From: an uncultured Collinsella sp.
Lineage (GTDB): Bacteria > Actinomycetota > Coriobacteriia > Coriobacteriales > Coriobacteriaceae
Reading direction: 5' to 3'
Length of the DNA: 6,091 bases
NCBI GenBank assembly: GCA_958372035.1
Contig: CATXML010000084.1
Span: 1 to 6,091, forward strand
Shown: positions 1 through 6,029 of the stretch, piece by piece
Position numbering within the stretch: position 1 is the stretch's first letter
Layout of the letters: every line of letters begins with the position of its first letter
Position numbers and translations under genes: made by a program
Notes under the pieces: generated by a model
The model's input: the letters and a program-made list of their open reading frames with translations, nothing else
The model's database searches: none
What the model was told of the DNA's origin: nothing

Positions 1-1530
1 TTTGGCGCCGTTTCCGTGCCGGCACCCGCCGCTGCCGAGGAGCCCACGCCGGGCGTTGCCTCGGATGCCACCGATATCGATAAGGGTCTCTACACCCAGC
101 AGTCCTTCTCGGGCGTGCTGAGGTCGGTTCAGGGTGTTTCGTTTGTCAATGTGACCGACGAGATGAAGTACTTTACCAAATATGAGAGCCACGGCAACTA
201 TAACCAGGGTTTTTCGTATGGCGATGGCTATAACGCGCTGGGTTATTACCAGTTCGATCGCCGTTGGTCGCTTATTCCGTTTATGAAGCAGGTCTATAAC
301 TACGACTCTGCTAAGTACGGCATGCTTAAGGACGCGATTGACCGCGGCAGCGAGATTTCCAACGGGAGCAACCCCATGTATGCGAACGGGCAGCTCACCG
401 AGCTGGGCCGCATCGCGCAGGATGCCTTCCTGGGTGCTTACAACACCGATCCGGCTGAGTTCTCGGCACTGCAGGATGCCTATGCGTACAACTCTTATTA
501 TGCGGTGACCGAGTCATGGCTTAAGAACGCTCTGGGCATTGATATTTCCGGTCGTGCCGATTGCGTCAAGGGCATGGTGTGGAGCATCACCAATATGTGC
601 GGCACGGGTGGCTGCCAAGACTTTTTCCGTTGGGCGAATCTTTCCAACGATATGACCGACCGCGAGTTCGTGACCGCGCTTTCGAACAGCGTGGTTGATA
701 ACGTGGCGCGCAAGTATTCGAGTCAGCCTCAGTACCATGAGGGATGGAAGAATCGCTATAAGAACGAGCTTAAGGATTGCCTGGTCTACATTGCCGAGGA
801 CGAGGCTGCCGCGGCAACGCCTGTGGAGCCCGCTCCTGAGCCTGAGCCGGAGCCTGAGCCCACGCCGGCGCCTCGCCCGAACAAGGTCCCCGCTGTGCCT
901 GCTGGGCCAACGGTGGAAACCGATAGTGATGCGGACAATGGCGGCGAGACGGGTGCGCCTTCGACTGGTGTTGGCAACAATAATGGTGCCGGTAATGGCG
1001 GGACTGCTTCGGGCGGCACGGAGTCCGCTGTCGGTGCTGGTGATTCGGGCTCTGATTCAACCGGCGGTTCTGTCTCTGGATCGACCGGTGGTTCCGTTTC
1101 TGGCTCGACCGATAGCGGCTCCTCTAATGGCTCCACCAATGTTGGCAAGCAGCTTGGCGCCTTGATTGGGTCTTCGATGACGGCTGGCAACAACATCGGC
1201 TCGTCTTCTGATGAGAACGCTTCTGGCGAGGCTCCCGAGTCCAGGACTGATGACGATGCCGATGCTTCGACCGATGCAGGCGCGAGACAGTCCGACGCCG
1301 GTGCTCAGAAGGTTGACGACAAGAACGTCACCTCGACCACCACGACGACTACCACCACTACGACGACCAAGGCCTCGGGTGGCAATATGCCCAAGACGGG
1401 CGACCTCATCGTGATGGCGAGCCTTGCGAGCGCAAGCCTGGCCACGTTGGGCGCCACGTCTATTGTGAGCGGCAAGCACAAGCTTGATCAGCAGAAGAAG
1501 TCCGCTGGCGAGGACGGATCTGAGGAGTAA
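1..1530 (+). CDS. Sortase-anchored secreted protein with lysozyme-like domain (5' end missing)
   Basis: The frame is open to the left edge, so the gene starts upstream. The GTG at 16 is probably internal, because the residues around it (FGAVS-VPAPAAAEEP) look like the end of a signal peptide with an A-x-A cleavage site. Numbering from base 1, residues ~50-262 form a lysozyme-like domain: YESHGNY followed by GYNALGYYQFD resembles the catalytic-Glu region of cell-wall muramidases and transglycosylases, with E62 the likely acid. Four cysteines (188, 200, 205, 260) could form disulfides outside the cell. Then come a Pro/Glu hinge (~273-293), a Ser/Gly/Asn/Thr stalk (~300-445), an 11-Thr run (446-456), the sortase motif MPKTG (463-467), a hydrophobic segment (469-489) and a Lys-rich tail. 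Sortase should link it to peptidoglycan. The inferred role is wall remodelling or attack on other cells' walls. The anchor is certain in layout; the enzyme class is less sure and could instead be a binding domain. Confidence 0.85.
   Translation, partial: FGAVSVPAPAAAEEPTPGVASDATDIDKGLYTQQSFSGVLRSVQGVSFVNVTDEMKYFTKYESHGNYNQGFSYGDGYNALGYYQFDRRWSLIPFMKQVYNYDSAKYGMLKDAIDRGSEISNGSNPMYANGQLTELGRIAQDAFLGAYNTDPAEFSALQDAYAYNSYYAVTESWLKNALGIDISGRADCVKGMVWSITNMCGTGGCQDFFRWANLSNDMTDREFVTALSNSVVDNVARKYSSQPQYHEGWKNRYKNELKDCLVYIAEDEAAAATPVEPAPEPEPEPEPTPAPRPNKVPAVPAGPTVETDSDADNGGETGAPSTGVGNNNGAGNGGTASGGTESAVGAGDSGSDSTGGSVSGSTGGSVSGSTDSGSSNGSTNVGKQLGALIGSSMTAGNNIGSSSDENASGEAPESRTDDDADASTDAGARQSDAGAQKVDDKNVTSTTTTTTTTTTTKASGGNMPKTGDLIVMASLASASLATLGATSIVSGKHKLDQQKKSAGEDGSEE
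1057..1104 (+). repeat. Two 24-base tandem coding repeats, STGGSVSG x2
   Basis: Two adjacent in-frame 24-base units (1057-1080 and 1081-1104) both encode STGGSVSG but differ at third codon positions. A partial third copy (ser-thr) follows. The peptide is kept while the DNA has diverged, which fits a selected flexible stalk rather than a recent slip. It lies in the Ser/Gly-rich spacer between the lysozyme-like domain and the wall anchor. Confidence 0.8.
1336..1368 (+). repeat. Run of 11 threonine codons just before the wall anchor
   Basis: Eleven consecutive Thr codons (a mix of ACC, ACG and ACT) follow a Thr-Ser pair and end at a Lys codon. The tract sits seven residues before MPKTG, in the part of the stalk expected to cross the wall. 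Poly-Thr of this kind is a plausible O-glycosylation site. The imperfect trinucleotide repeat could also vary in length between strains. Confidence 0.8.
1387..1527 (+). other. C-terminal cell-wall sorting signal (MPKTG, hydrophobic segment, Lys tail)
   Basis: MPKTG is coded at 1387-1401. It is followed by Asp, about 21 hydrophobic or small residues, and then SGKHKLDQQKK. This is the three-part layout recognised by class A-like sortases, which cut between Thr and Gly and join Thr to the peptidoglycan precursor. Met replaces the usual Leu. The protein ends in an acidic stretch (GEDGSEE) after the basic tail, which is longer than the usual short stop-transfer end. Confidence 0.85.
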
Positions 1531-1562
1531 GTTCCTGGTCGCCTGATAATCTAAGAACTAGG

Positions 1563-1600
1563 ACGGGGCCCGGTGCGGCTGCATCGGGCCCCGTTTTGTT
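1563..1600 (+). terminator. Strong intrinsic (Rho-independent) terminator
   Basis: The arms 1563-1576 and 1581-1594 pair over 14 bp. The outer 10 bp (ACGGGGCCCG with CGGGCCCCGT) are perfect, and the inner part has one G-U pair. The loop is four bases (1577-1580). TTTTGTT follows at 1594-1600. It lies 33 bases after the stop codon of the wall-anchored gene and should end its transcript, making the next gene a separate unit. There is no matching A-tract on the left, so activity on the - strand is doubtful. Confidence 0.92.
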
Positions 1601-1634
1601 GCGCAACGATTTGTTATGCCCTTCGGGGCTCTTG

Positions 1635-1665
1635 TTGCTACCGTTGCCCGAAACGTCTGTATGAT
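1635..1665 (+). promoter_or_regulatory. Possible weak promoter of the AAA-ATPase-like gene
   Basis: TATGAT at 1660-1665 is a good -10 match. The best -35 candidate is TTGCTA at 1635-1640, with a long 19-base spacer. This would start transcription near 1672 and leave a leader of about 60 bases. An alternative -10, TACAAT at 1692-1697, has no acceptable -35. A promoter is expected in this gap because of the terminator just upstream, but this exact site is uncertain. Confidence 0.3.
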
Positions 1666-1673
1666 GGCATCAT
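1661..1673. promoter_or_regulatory. 13-base palindrome overlapping the candidate -10, possible operator
   Basis: ATGATG, one central G, then CATCAT form a perfect inverted repeat. It covers most of the candidate -10 box (TATGAT, 1660-1665) and the predicted start of transcription, a position where a bound repressor would block RNA polymerase. A repeat of this size can arise by chance in a 200-base gap, so the operator role is only suggested. Confidence 0.25.
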
Positions 1674-1716
1674 TGCGGTTGAGTTGCTCGATACAATGGG
1701 CATCGTGCTGCGTTTT

Positions 1717-1722
1717 AGGGAG
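1717..1722 (+). promoter_or_regulatory. Ribosome binding site for the GTG start at 1731
   Basis: AGGGAG lies eight bases before the GTG at 1731. It supports this GTG as the true start, because the conserved part of the protein begins about 25 codons later. Confidence 0.7.
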
Positions 1723-1730
1723 AAGTTACG

Positions 1731-3527
1731 GTGTCTGAACAGGTGATTTATGGTGATACTGCCTACTATGGTGTAGAGTTGATTAACCGCTCGGGTAACG
1801 GGGCGCTACCGGTCGGCGAACATGACTTTGCCGAGGCCATGGATCGATGCGTGCTAGTCGACAAGACGATGTTTATTGCCGATGTCTTGGATGCTGATGC
1901 TTCCGTTGTGGCGTGTTGCCGGCCCGAAGGCTTTGGCAAGAGCATGAACCTGTCGATGCTTAAGGCTTTTCTGGAGCGACCCGCGGTCGGGAAGGTCGAT
2001 CAGGGCCCGTTTGCTGGTTCCCAGATTTGGGATGCGGACGGCGGGCGCTATCGGGATGAGTTTGCCCGCTACCCTGTGATATCGCTGGACTTTTCTGGCG
2101 CCGCGAGGTGCGGTGCCAACGTCGACGGCGTCGTGCGTGACGCTCTTTCGGGCGAGTGCGCTCGCTTGTTGGCGCTTTTGGAGGCTCCGGATTTAGCTCG
2201 AGACAAGGTGCGTCACATCGAACGTGTTGCGCGTGGTGTGGCGAACGAGGCCGAGGTTGACTCGGTGCTAGGCGTTCTCATTGAGTTGCTGGAGATGGCC
2301 TGTGATGAGCAGGTTGTATTGCTCGTTGATGGGTACGACGCGGCGTGGTTGGGCCATGCAGGCGCAAGGGACGCTTCCGACGCCGATTCGGCAGGGCTAT
2401 TCGATCGCGTGCTTTTCGACGCCATTGCCGCCGCGGGCCATTCGCTACGCTTGGCTTGTCTGATGGGGGAACGTCCCGGTCCTGCCGAAGCGGCGCTTTC
2501 TTCGCGAAACCGCTCGTATTGCCTGTCGACGCCGCTTTCGACGTGGTGCGATCAGTGGTTCGGTTTTTCGGATGCCGAGGTTCAGGCTCTGCTAGGCCAT
2601 GCTAGACGCTGGGAATTCCTGGATGACGCGCGTGAATGGCTTGAGGGATATCGATTTGGCGGGTTTTATTGCTCGTGTCCGGCGCGCGTGATCGATTTCT
2701 TGAACCGCGGTTGCACGCCGCCGATGCGGGCTGATTTGTATGGGTTTACTGACTACCTGAGTAGGGTGGCTGGCGACTGGAGTCTCGATCGGCTTTCGAT
2801 TCTGTTCGATTTGCTCGAGGCTCATGGAAGTGTTGAAGTTCCGCTTCGGATGGGTGCCGTCGGGTCGGATGCCTCGACTGACGATGATCAGTGGACCGCG
2901 TTATTCCTGTCCGGCTTCCTAACGACGGATATGGTTGAGGAGCCGGGAAACAGCGCTCGCTCCCGTGCTCTGCGTCTGCCCAATGGCGAGCTTCGCCAGG
3001 CGTTGCGTCTCGTGCTTATTGAATGGTTTGAGTGCGCCGCCGAGGATGTGCGGGACGTCGATGCGTTTCGTGACGGGTTATGTCGCGGTGACGAAGACAC
3101 GGTGAGGCAGGCTCTGCGTCGAATTCTAGGTGACGCGGGAGTCGGCGCGGTCGAGATGGTTTCGCCGTTGCCATACCACCTGCTATTGCAAGGGCTCTGC
3201 TTTGGCATGCCGGGGTATGCCAATCCGTCATCCAATCGAAAGCGCGGGGCGGATCGCTGGGATATCCAGGTGTTCCCTACGGGAAGGATGCTCGATGTGG
3301 CCGATACCCTCGGCATGCTCGACGAACGTCCGCTTGTCACTATGAACATGATGTATGACCCCGACGTGGATGCGCTGGGTCTGGAGCTGTTGGCGGTTCA
3401 GGCACTGCTCGACATCGAACGTGACGGTATCGACGATATTCGCGTGCCGCGGCCAGGTATCGGCCGCGTGCGCTGGGGCTTTGGCTTTGACGGGCAACAC
3501 GCGTCCGTAGTGTGCCAGCGGCTGTAG
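1731..3527 (+). CDS. AAA-ATPase-like protein with degenerate PD-(D/E)XK nuclease domain
   Basis: This 598-residue protein has the family layout in order. LPVGEHDFAEAM and VDKTMFIADVL (26-53) form the N-terminal signature, and RPEGFGKS (64-71) is the Walker A loop, usually RPRRFGKT/S. YPVISLDFSG (114-123) matches the family's conserved strand. VVLLVDGYD (195-203) is Walker B, where relatives have DEYD. WFGFSDAEVQALL (276-288), WLEGYRFGGFY (303-313), LSGFLTT (~393-399) and LRLPNGELRQAL (~414-425) follow. The C-terminus resembles the family's fused nuclease: SNRKRGADRWDIQVF keeps the first acid (D511), and QALLDIE and the final GFGFDGQ are present. The strand that should carry E-x-K reads LVTMNM (535-540). 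So ATP may still bind, but hydrolysis and DNA cutting look impaired. The frame is intact, so it is not an obvious pseudogene. The family's role is unresolved; mobile-element or defence links are inference. Family assignment is firm and activity is unknown. Confidence 0.88.
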   Translation: MSEQVIYGDTAYYGVELINRSGNGALPVGEHDFAEAMDRCVLVDKTMFIADVLDADASVVACCRPEGFGKSMNLSMLKAFLERPAVGKVDQGPFAGSQIWDADGGRYRDEFARYPVISLDFSGAARCGANVDGVVRDALSGECARLLALLEAPDLARDKVRHIERVARGVANEAEVDSVLGVLIELLEMACDEQVVLLVDGYDAAWLGHAGARDASDADSAGLFDRVLFDAIAAAGHSLRLACLMGERPGPAEAALSSRNRSYCLSTPLSTWCDQWFGFSDAEVQALLGHARRWEFLDDAREWLEGYRFGGFYCSCPARVIDFLNRGCTPPMRADLYGFTDYLSRVAGDWSLDRLSILFDLLEAHGSVEVPLRMGAVGSDASTDDDQWTALFLSGFLTTDMVEEPGNSARSRALRLPNGELRQALRLVLIEWFECAAEDVRDVDAFRDGLCRGDEDTVRQALRRILGDAGVGAVEMVSPLPYHLLLQGLCFGMPGYANPSSNRKRGADRWDIQVFPTGRMLDVADTLGMLDERPLVTMNMMYDPDVDALGLELLAVQALLDIERDGIDDIRVPRPGIGRVRWGFGFDGQHASVVCQRL

Positions 3528-3549
3528 GGGGCGGGCGTATGAGCATTTT

Positions 3550-3578
3550 TTTAGCGTCTAATACCGCTGTGCTACGAT
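3550..3578 (+). promoter_or_regulatory. Likely extended -10 promoter of the glycosyltransferase operon
   Basis: TACGAT (3573-3578) is preceded directly by TGC, giving the extended -10 pattern TGn-TACGAT. A poor -35 (TTTAGC, 3550-3555) lies exactly 17 bases upstream, next to a run of seven T (3546-3552). Transcription would start near 3585, about 30 bases before the GTG start. The 87-base gap after the previous stop is long enough for a separate unit. Confidence 0.5.
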
Positions 3579-3602
3579 TAAACAGTTCTGATTTGCGTTC
3601 CC

Positions 3603-3609
3603 AAAGGGG
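3603..3609 (+). promoter_or_regulatory. Ribosome binding site for the GTG start at 3615
   Basis: AAAGGGG lies five bases before the GTG at 3615. It fixes that start: the GT2 domain begins about ten residues in (KVSVIVP), and there is no better ATG nearby. Confidence 0.65.
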
Positions 3610-3614
3610 TTTAA

Positions 3615-4745
3615 GTGCCGAGCAATTTGCATTTTGATGAGCGTATAAAGGTCTCAGTTATTGTCCCGTGTTTTAATACGGCACAGTTTCTCGATCAGTG
3701 CCTGACGAGCATCGAGGCCGACGACTTCACATCGCTTGAGGTCATTGTTCTTAATGATGGCTCGACTGACAGCTCATTGGAAATCATGAGGCGTCACGAG
3801 AAAAAAGATTCCCGAATTCGCGTTATTGATAAGCCGAACCAAGGGTATGGCGCTACGGTCAATCGTGGTATTGAGGAGTCTCGAGGTGCATACATTGCCA
3901 TTGTCGAGCCCGATGATTACCTTAAGCCTGGTATGTATACAAGACTGATGGATCTTGCCCATGCATACGGAGAACCCGATGTTGTGAAGTCGGCATATTG
4001 GCGTGTGTGTATGCCCGGTACTCCACAGGAGAACGTGTGTCACTGCGCCTATTACAAGCGAATTAATACAAAGAAGCAGCCGTTTACGTTGCGGGATAAT
4101 CCTCGTCTGATTCAGCATCACCCTTCCATTTGGAGTGCAATTTACAAACGTTCGTTTTTGGACGAGTTTGGCATTCGCTTTAAAGAGGTGCCCGGTGCCG
4201 GATGGGTGGACAATCCCTTCTTGATTCAAACGCTTGCTCAGGCTCGCTCGATTGTGTATACCGATGATTCGTTTTATTGCTACCGCGAAGACCTCCCTAC
4301 GTCGTCTTCGGCTAAAAAAGCAAGCGATCTCCCTATCGTTCGCTGGAAAGATATGGCCGATATCGTTGATGAACTTAATATTTCCGACAAGGGGATTCTC
4401 GAGTCTTTCTATACCATCGGTTTTAGGTATGTTGGCGGGCTCATTGAGCAGGGGGCATTTGAGGATCCGGCACTTAAGGCTCGCTGTGCGGCATTGTTTA
4501 AGCGCATGGATCCTGAAATCGTTTCGGGGATGTCGCACATCAGCGGTGCATTTAAGCAGACATACTCCCAGCTCACCGGTGTAGTTGTTTCGGCCAATAA
4601 AGCGGCATATGTCGCCTATCTTGCTTCGGAGTTCGTCTATTCGTTGCGCACTAATGGTTTTGGGTTCGCTTTCTCGCGTATCGGTTTGTTTGGCAATCGT
4701 CGAGCCGCCGAAAAAGGGGAACGCCGCGATAAAACAAGTGCCTAA
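3615..4745 (+). CDS. Family 2 (GT-A fold) glycosyltransferase, surface polysaccharide type
   Basis: This 376-residue cytoplasmic enzyme should transfer a sugar from a nucleotide-sugar to a growing lipid-linked glycan. KVSVIVPCFN (12-21) is the first GT-A strand, and LNDGSTD (46-52) is the nucleotide-binding aspartate motif. NQGYGATVNRGIEESRGAYIAIVEPDDYL (75-103) carries the DxD-like metal site as EPDD (98-101), a form common in capsular GT2 enzymes. GAGWVDN (194-200) supplies the likely catalytic-base aspartate, D199. IWSAIYKRSFL (172-182) is the usual acceptor-side segment. No membrane segment is evident, so it probably sits on the inner face of the membrane. The length is normal for the family. 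Residues after about 240 are not recognisable as a named domain. It leads an operon with the GT4 gene 31 bases downstream. The sugar and linkage cannot be read from the sequence. The long reverse-strand reading frame over this gene is a shadow. Confidence 0.9.
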   Translation: MPSNLHFDERIKVSVIVPCFNTAQFLDQCLTSIEADDFTSLEVIVLNDGSTDSSLEIMRRHEKKDSRIRVIDKPNQGYGATVNRGIEESRGAYIAIVEPDDYLKPGMYTRLMDLAHAYGEPDVVKSAYWRVCMPGTPQENVCHCAYYKRINTKKQPFTLRDNPRLIQHHPSIWSAIYKRSFLDEFGIRFKEVPGAGWVDNPFLIQTLAQARSIVYTDDSFYCYREDLPTSSSAKKASDLPIVRWKDMADIVDELNISDKGILESFYTIGFRYVGGLIEQGAFEDPALKARCAALFKRMDPEIVSGMSHISGAFKQTYSQLTGVVVSANKAAYVAYLASEFVYSLRTNGFGFAFSRIGLFGNRRAAEKGERRDKTSA

Positions 4746-4761
4746 CCTAACAAAGCCGTAA

Positions 4762-4768
4762 GAGTGGA
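4762..4768 (+). promoter_or_regulatory. Weak ribosome binding site for the ATG at 4777
   Basis: GAGTGGA lies eight bases before the ATG and is an imperfect Shine-Dalgarno match. With only 31 bases since the previous stop and no promoter or terminator between them, translation may depend partly on ribosomes finishing the upstream gene. Confidence 0.4.
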
Positions 4769-4776
4769 TTAGTGAT

Positions 4777-6000
4777 ATGACAGACAAGAAGCGAATTGCC
4801 ATTTATACGCAAGATGCCAAGCTTGGCAATGAGGTCAAGGGAGCAACGCGCTATGTCTATCTTGCAACGTTGCTGCATGAGCATGGATATGATGTCGATT
4901 TTATTACTTCGGGATTTCAGCATTGGGAAAAGCGCCAACGTGACGTTGAGCACTTTGATGCCGGGACCGACGCCTATACAATTCGGTTTATTGAGGAGCC
5001 GTTTTACCCCAAGAATATGTGCCCCCAGCGTATCTGGGCGCATCACGTCGTTGCCAAGCGGGTGTCGAAGTATTTCGATGAGCATCACGACTACGATTTG
5101 ATTTACTGCCAGATTCCACCCAATGATGTTGCCAGGGAAATTGGTAAAGCCGCTCAAAAGTTTAATATCCCGTTTGTGGTTGATGTTAATGACCTTTGGC
5201 CCGAGGCCTTCCGTGTGGCGTTCGACGTTCCCGTTCTTTCCGACATCTTGTTCGCGCCGTTTTATCGACAGGCCAAAGCTGTATATCAGATGGCCGATGC
5301 CGTTGTCGGCACTTCGGATGAGTACCGCGAGCGTGGTTTGCGTGATGCCCGAGCTGGCATTCCGAGTGAAACCGTATATGTTGGTAATCAGCTGTGCGAG
5401 TTTGACGCCGGCATTGTTGCGCATGCTTCGCAGATTGATAAGTCCGCTGGGGACATTTGGGTTTCCTATGCAGGTACGCTAAGCGCGTGCTATGACCTGG
5501 AGACGCTGGTCAAGGCGATGGCGCTGGTGCAGAAAACTCACCCTGAGGCTAAACTGCAAATCTTGGGCGATGGCTCAGAGCGCGACAATCTTAAGGCCGC
5601 AGCGCATTCTAGCGGTGCCGAGGTCGTGTTCCATGGCTATTTGCCTTATAGCCAAATGGCTGCATGGCTTTCCAAGAGCGACATTACAATCAACTCGCTG
5701 GTGGAAAAAGCCGCCCAGAGCATCGTGACCAAGATCGGTGACTATCTTGCCGCCGGAAAACCCATGGTCAATACGTCGTGCAGTAAAGAGTTTAGAGCAA
5801 AGGTTGAGGCAGATGGGTTTGGCGTGAACGTGAAGCCCGGAGATGCCGAGGGAATGGCAGGGGTGCTTGTCGACCTTATTGAGGATCCACAACGTCGTTC
5901 GCGGATGGGGGAGAGGGCACGTGCCATCGCAGAAGAGCAGTTTGATCGTCCGCATTCGTATCTCAAGACGGTGCGGTTGATTAAGGGATTGATTGGTTAA
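4777..6000 (+). CDS. Family 4 (GT-B fold) glycosyltransferase, WbuB-like
   Basis: This 407-residue cytoplasmic enzyme would add a sugar to a surface glycan. The N-terminal Rossmann half (about 1-205) begins KRIAIYTQDAKLGNEVKGATRYVYLATLLHEHGYDV, the usual acceptor-side strand, loop and helix. It contains DVNDLWPEA (136-144), a motif typical of WbuB-like GT4 enzymes. The C-terminal half starts at WVSYAGTLSACYDLETLV (228-245), the glycine loop that contacts the donor. It continues with LQILGDGSERDNL (260-272), FHGYLPYSQMAAWLSKSDI (285-303) and the donor-site helix KIGDYLAAGKPMV (319-331), in which D322 takes the place of the second Glu of the classic E-x7-E motif, as is usual in this branch. No membrane segment or truncation is seen. 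It follows the GT2 gene by 31 bases and probably shares its transcript. Sampled lines of its first half are A+T-richer than those near 5460-5580. The donor sugar is unknown. Confidence 0.9.
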   Translation: MTDKKRIAIYTQDAKLGNEVKGATRYVYLATLLHEHGYDVDFITSGFQHWEKRQRDVEHFDAGTDAYTIRFIEEPFYPKNMCPQRIWAHHVVAKRVSKYFDEHHDYDLIYCQIPPNDVAREIGKAAQKFNIPFVVDVNDLWPEAFRVAFDVPVLSDILFAPFYRQAKAVYQMADAVVGTSDEYRERGLRDARAGIPSETVYVGNQLCEFDAGIVAHASQIDKSAGDIWVSYAGTLSACYDLETLVKAMALVQKTHPEAKLQILGDGSERDNLKAAAHSSGAEVVFHGYLPYSQMAAWLSKSDITINSLVEKAAQSIVTKIGDYLAAGKPMVNTSCSKEFRAKVEADGFGVNVKPGDAEGMAGVLVDLIEDPQRRSRMGERARAIAEEQFDRPHSYLKTVRLIKGLIG

Positions 6001-6024
6001 TTGAATATTTGAGTAATTGAATAT
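5998..6024. repeat. 11-base direct repeat at the end of the GT4 gene
   Basis: TAATTGAATAT occurs at 5998-6008 and again at 6014-6024, so the copies start 16 bases apart. The first copy includes the stop codon of the GT4 gene. The surrounding DNA is very A+T-rich. It could be a paired binding site, a slip-duplicated segment or chance in low-complexity DNA. Confidence 0.6.
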
Positions 6025-6029
6025 AGGAT
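6001..6029 (+). promoter_or_regulatory. Possible weak promoter for the next, unseen gene
   Basis: TTGAAT (6001-6006) and TAGGAT (6024-6029) are separated by 17 bases, each matching four of six consensus positions. Both elements overlap the direct repeat. From 6030 to the right edge I see only very short open frames (for example an ATG at 6038 closed at 6071), so no gene can be called there. Confidence 0.2.

Noticed and set aside
16..18. GTG as the start of the wall-anchored protein
   Set aside because: The frame is open to the window edge, no Shine-Dalgarno site can be judged, and the local residues look like the end of a signal peptide rather than a start.
695..1165. Second + strand frame of 156 codons within the wall-anchored gene
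   Set aside because: It is an out-of-frame reading of the low-complexity stalk, Arg/Leu/Ser-rich, with no domain.
3448..3468. 7-bp GC hairpin (CGCGGCC / GGCCGCG) with a 7-base loop near the end of the ATPase-like gene
   Set aside because: It lies within codons about 60 bases before the stop and has no T-tract, so it is most likely a by-product of GC-rich coding sequence.
3528..3553. Intrinsic terminator after the ATPase-like gene, suggested by seven T at 3546-3552
   Set aside because: No stable stem precedes the T-run; the G-rich stretch before it has no pairing partner. The T-run fits better as promoter-upstream sequence.
3774..4802. Reverse-strand open frame of 342 codons across the GT2 gene
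   Set aside because: The + strand frame carries clear, ordered GT2 motifs. The reverse product shows no recognisable domain and its length follows from the codon bias of the gene opposite.
4747..5424. Reverse-strand open frame of 225 codons across the GT4 gene
   Set aside because: It is antisense to well-conserved GT4 sequence and shows no family motif.
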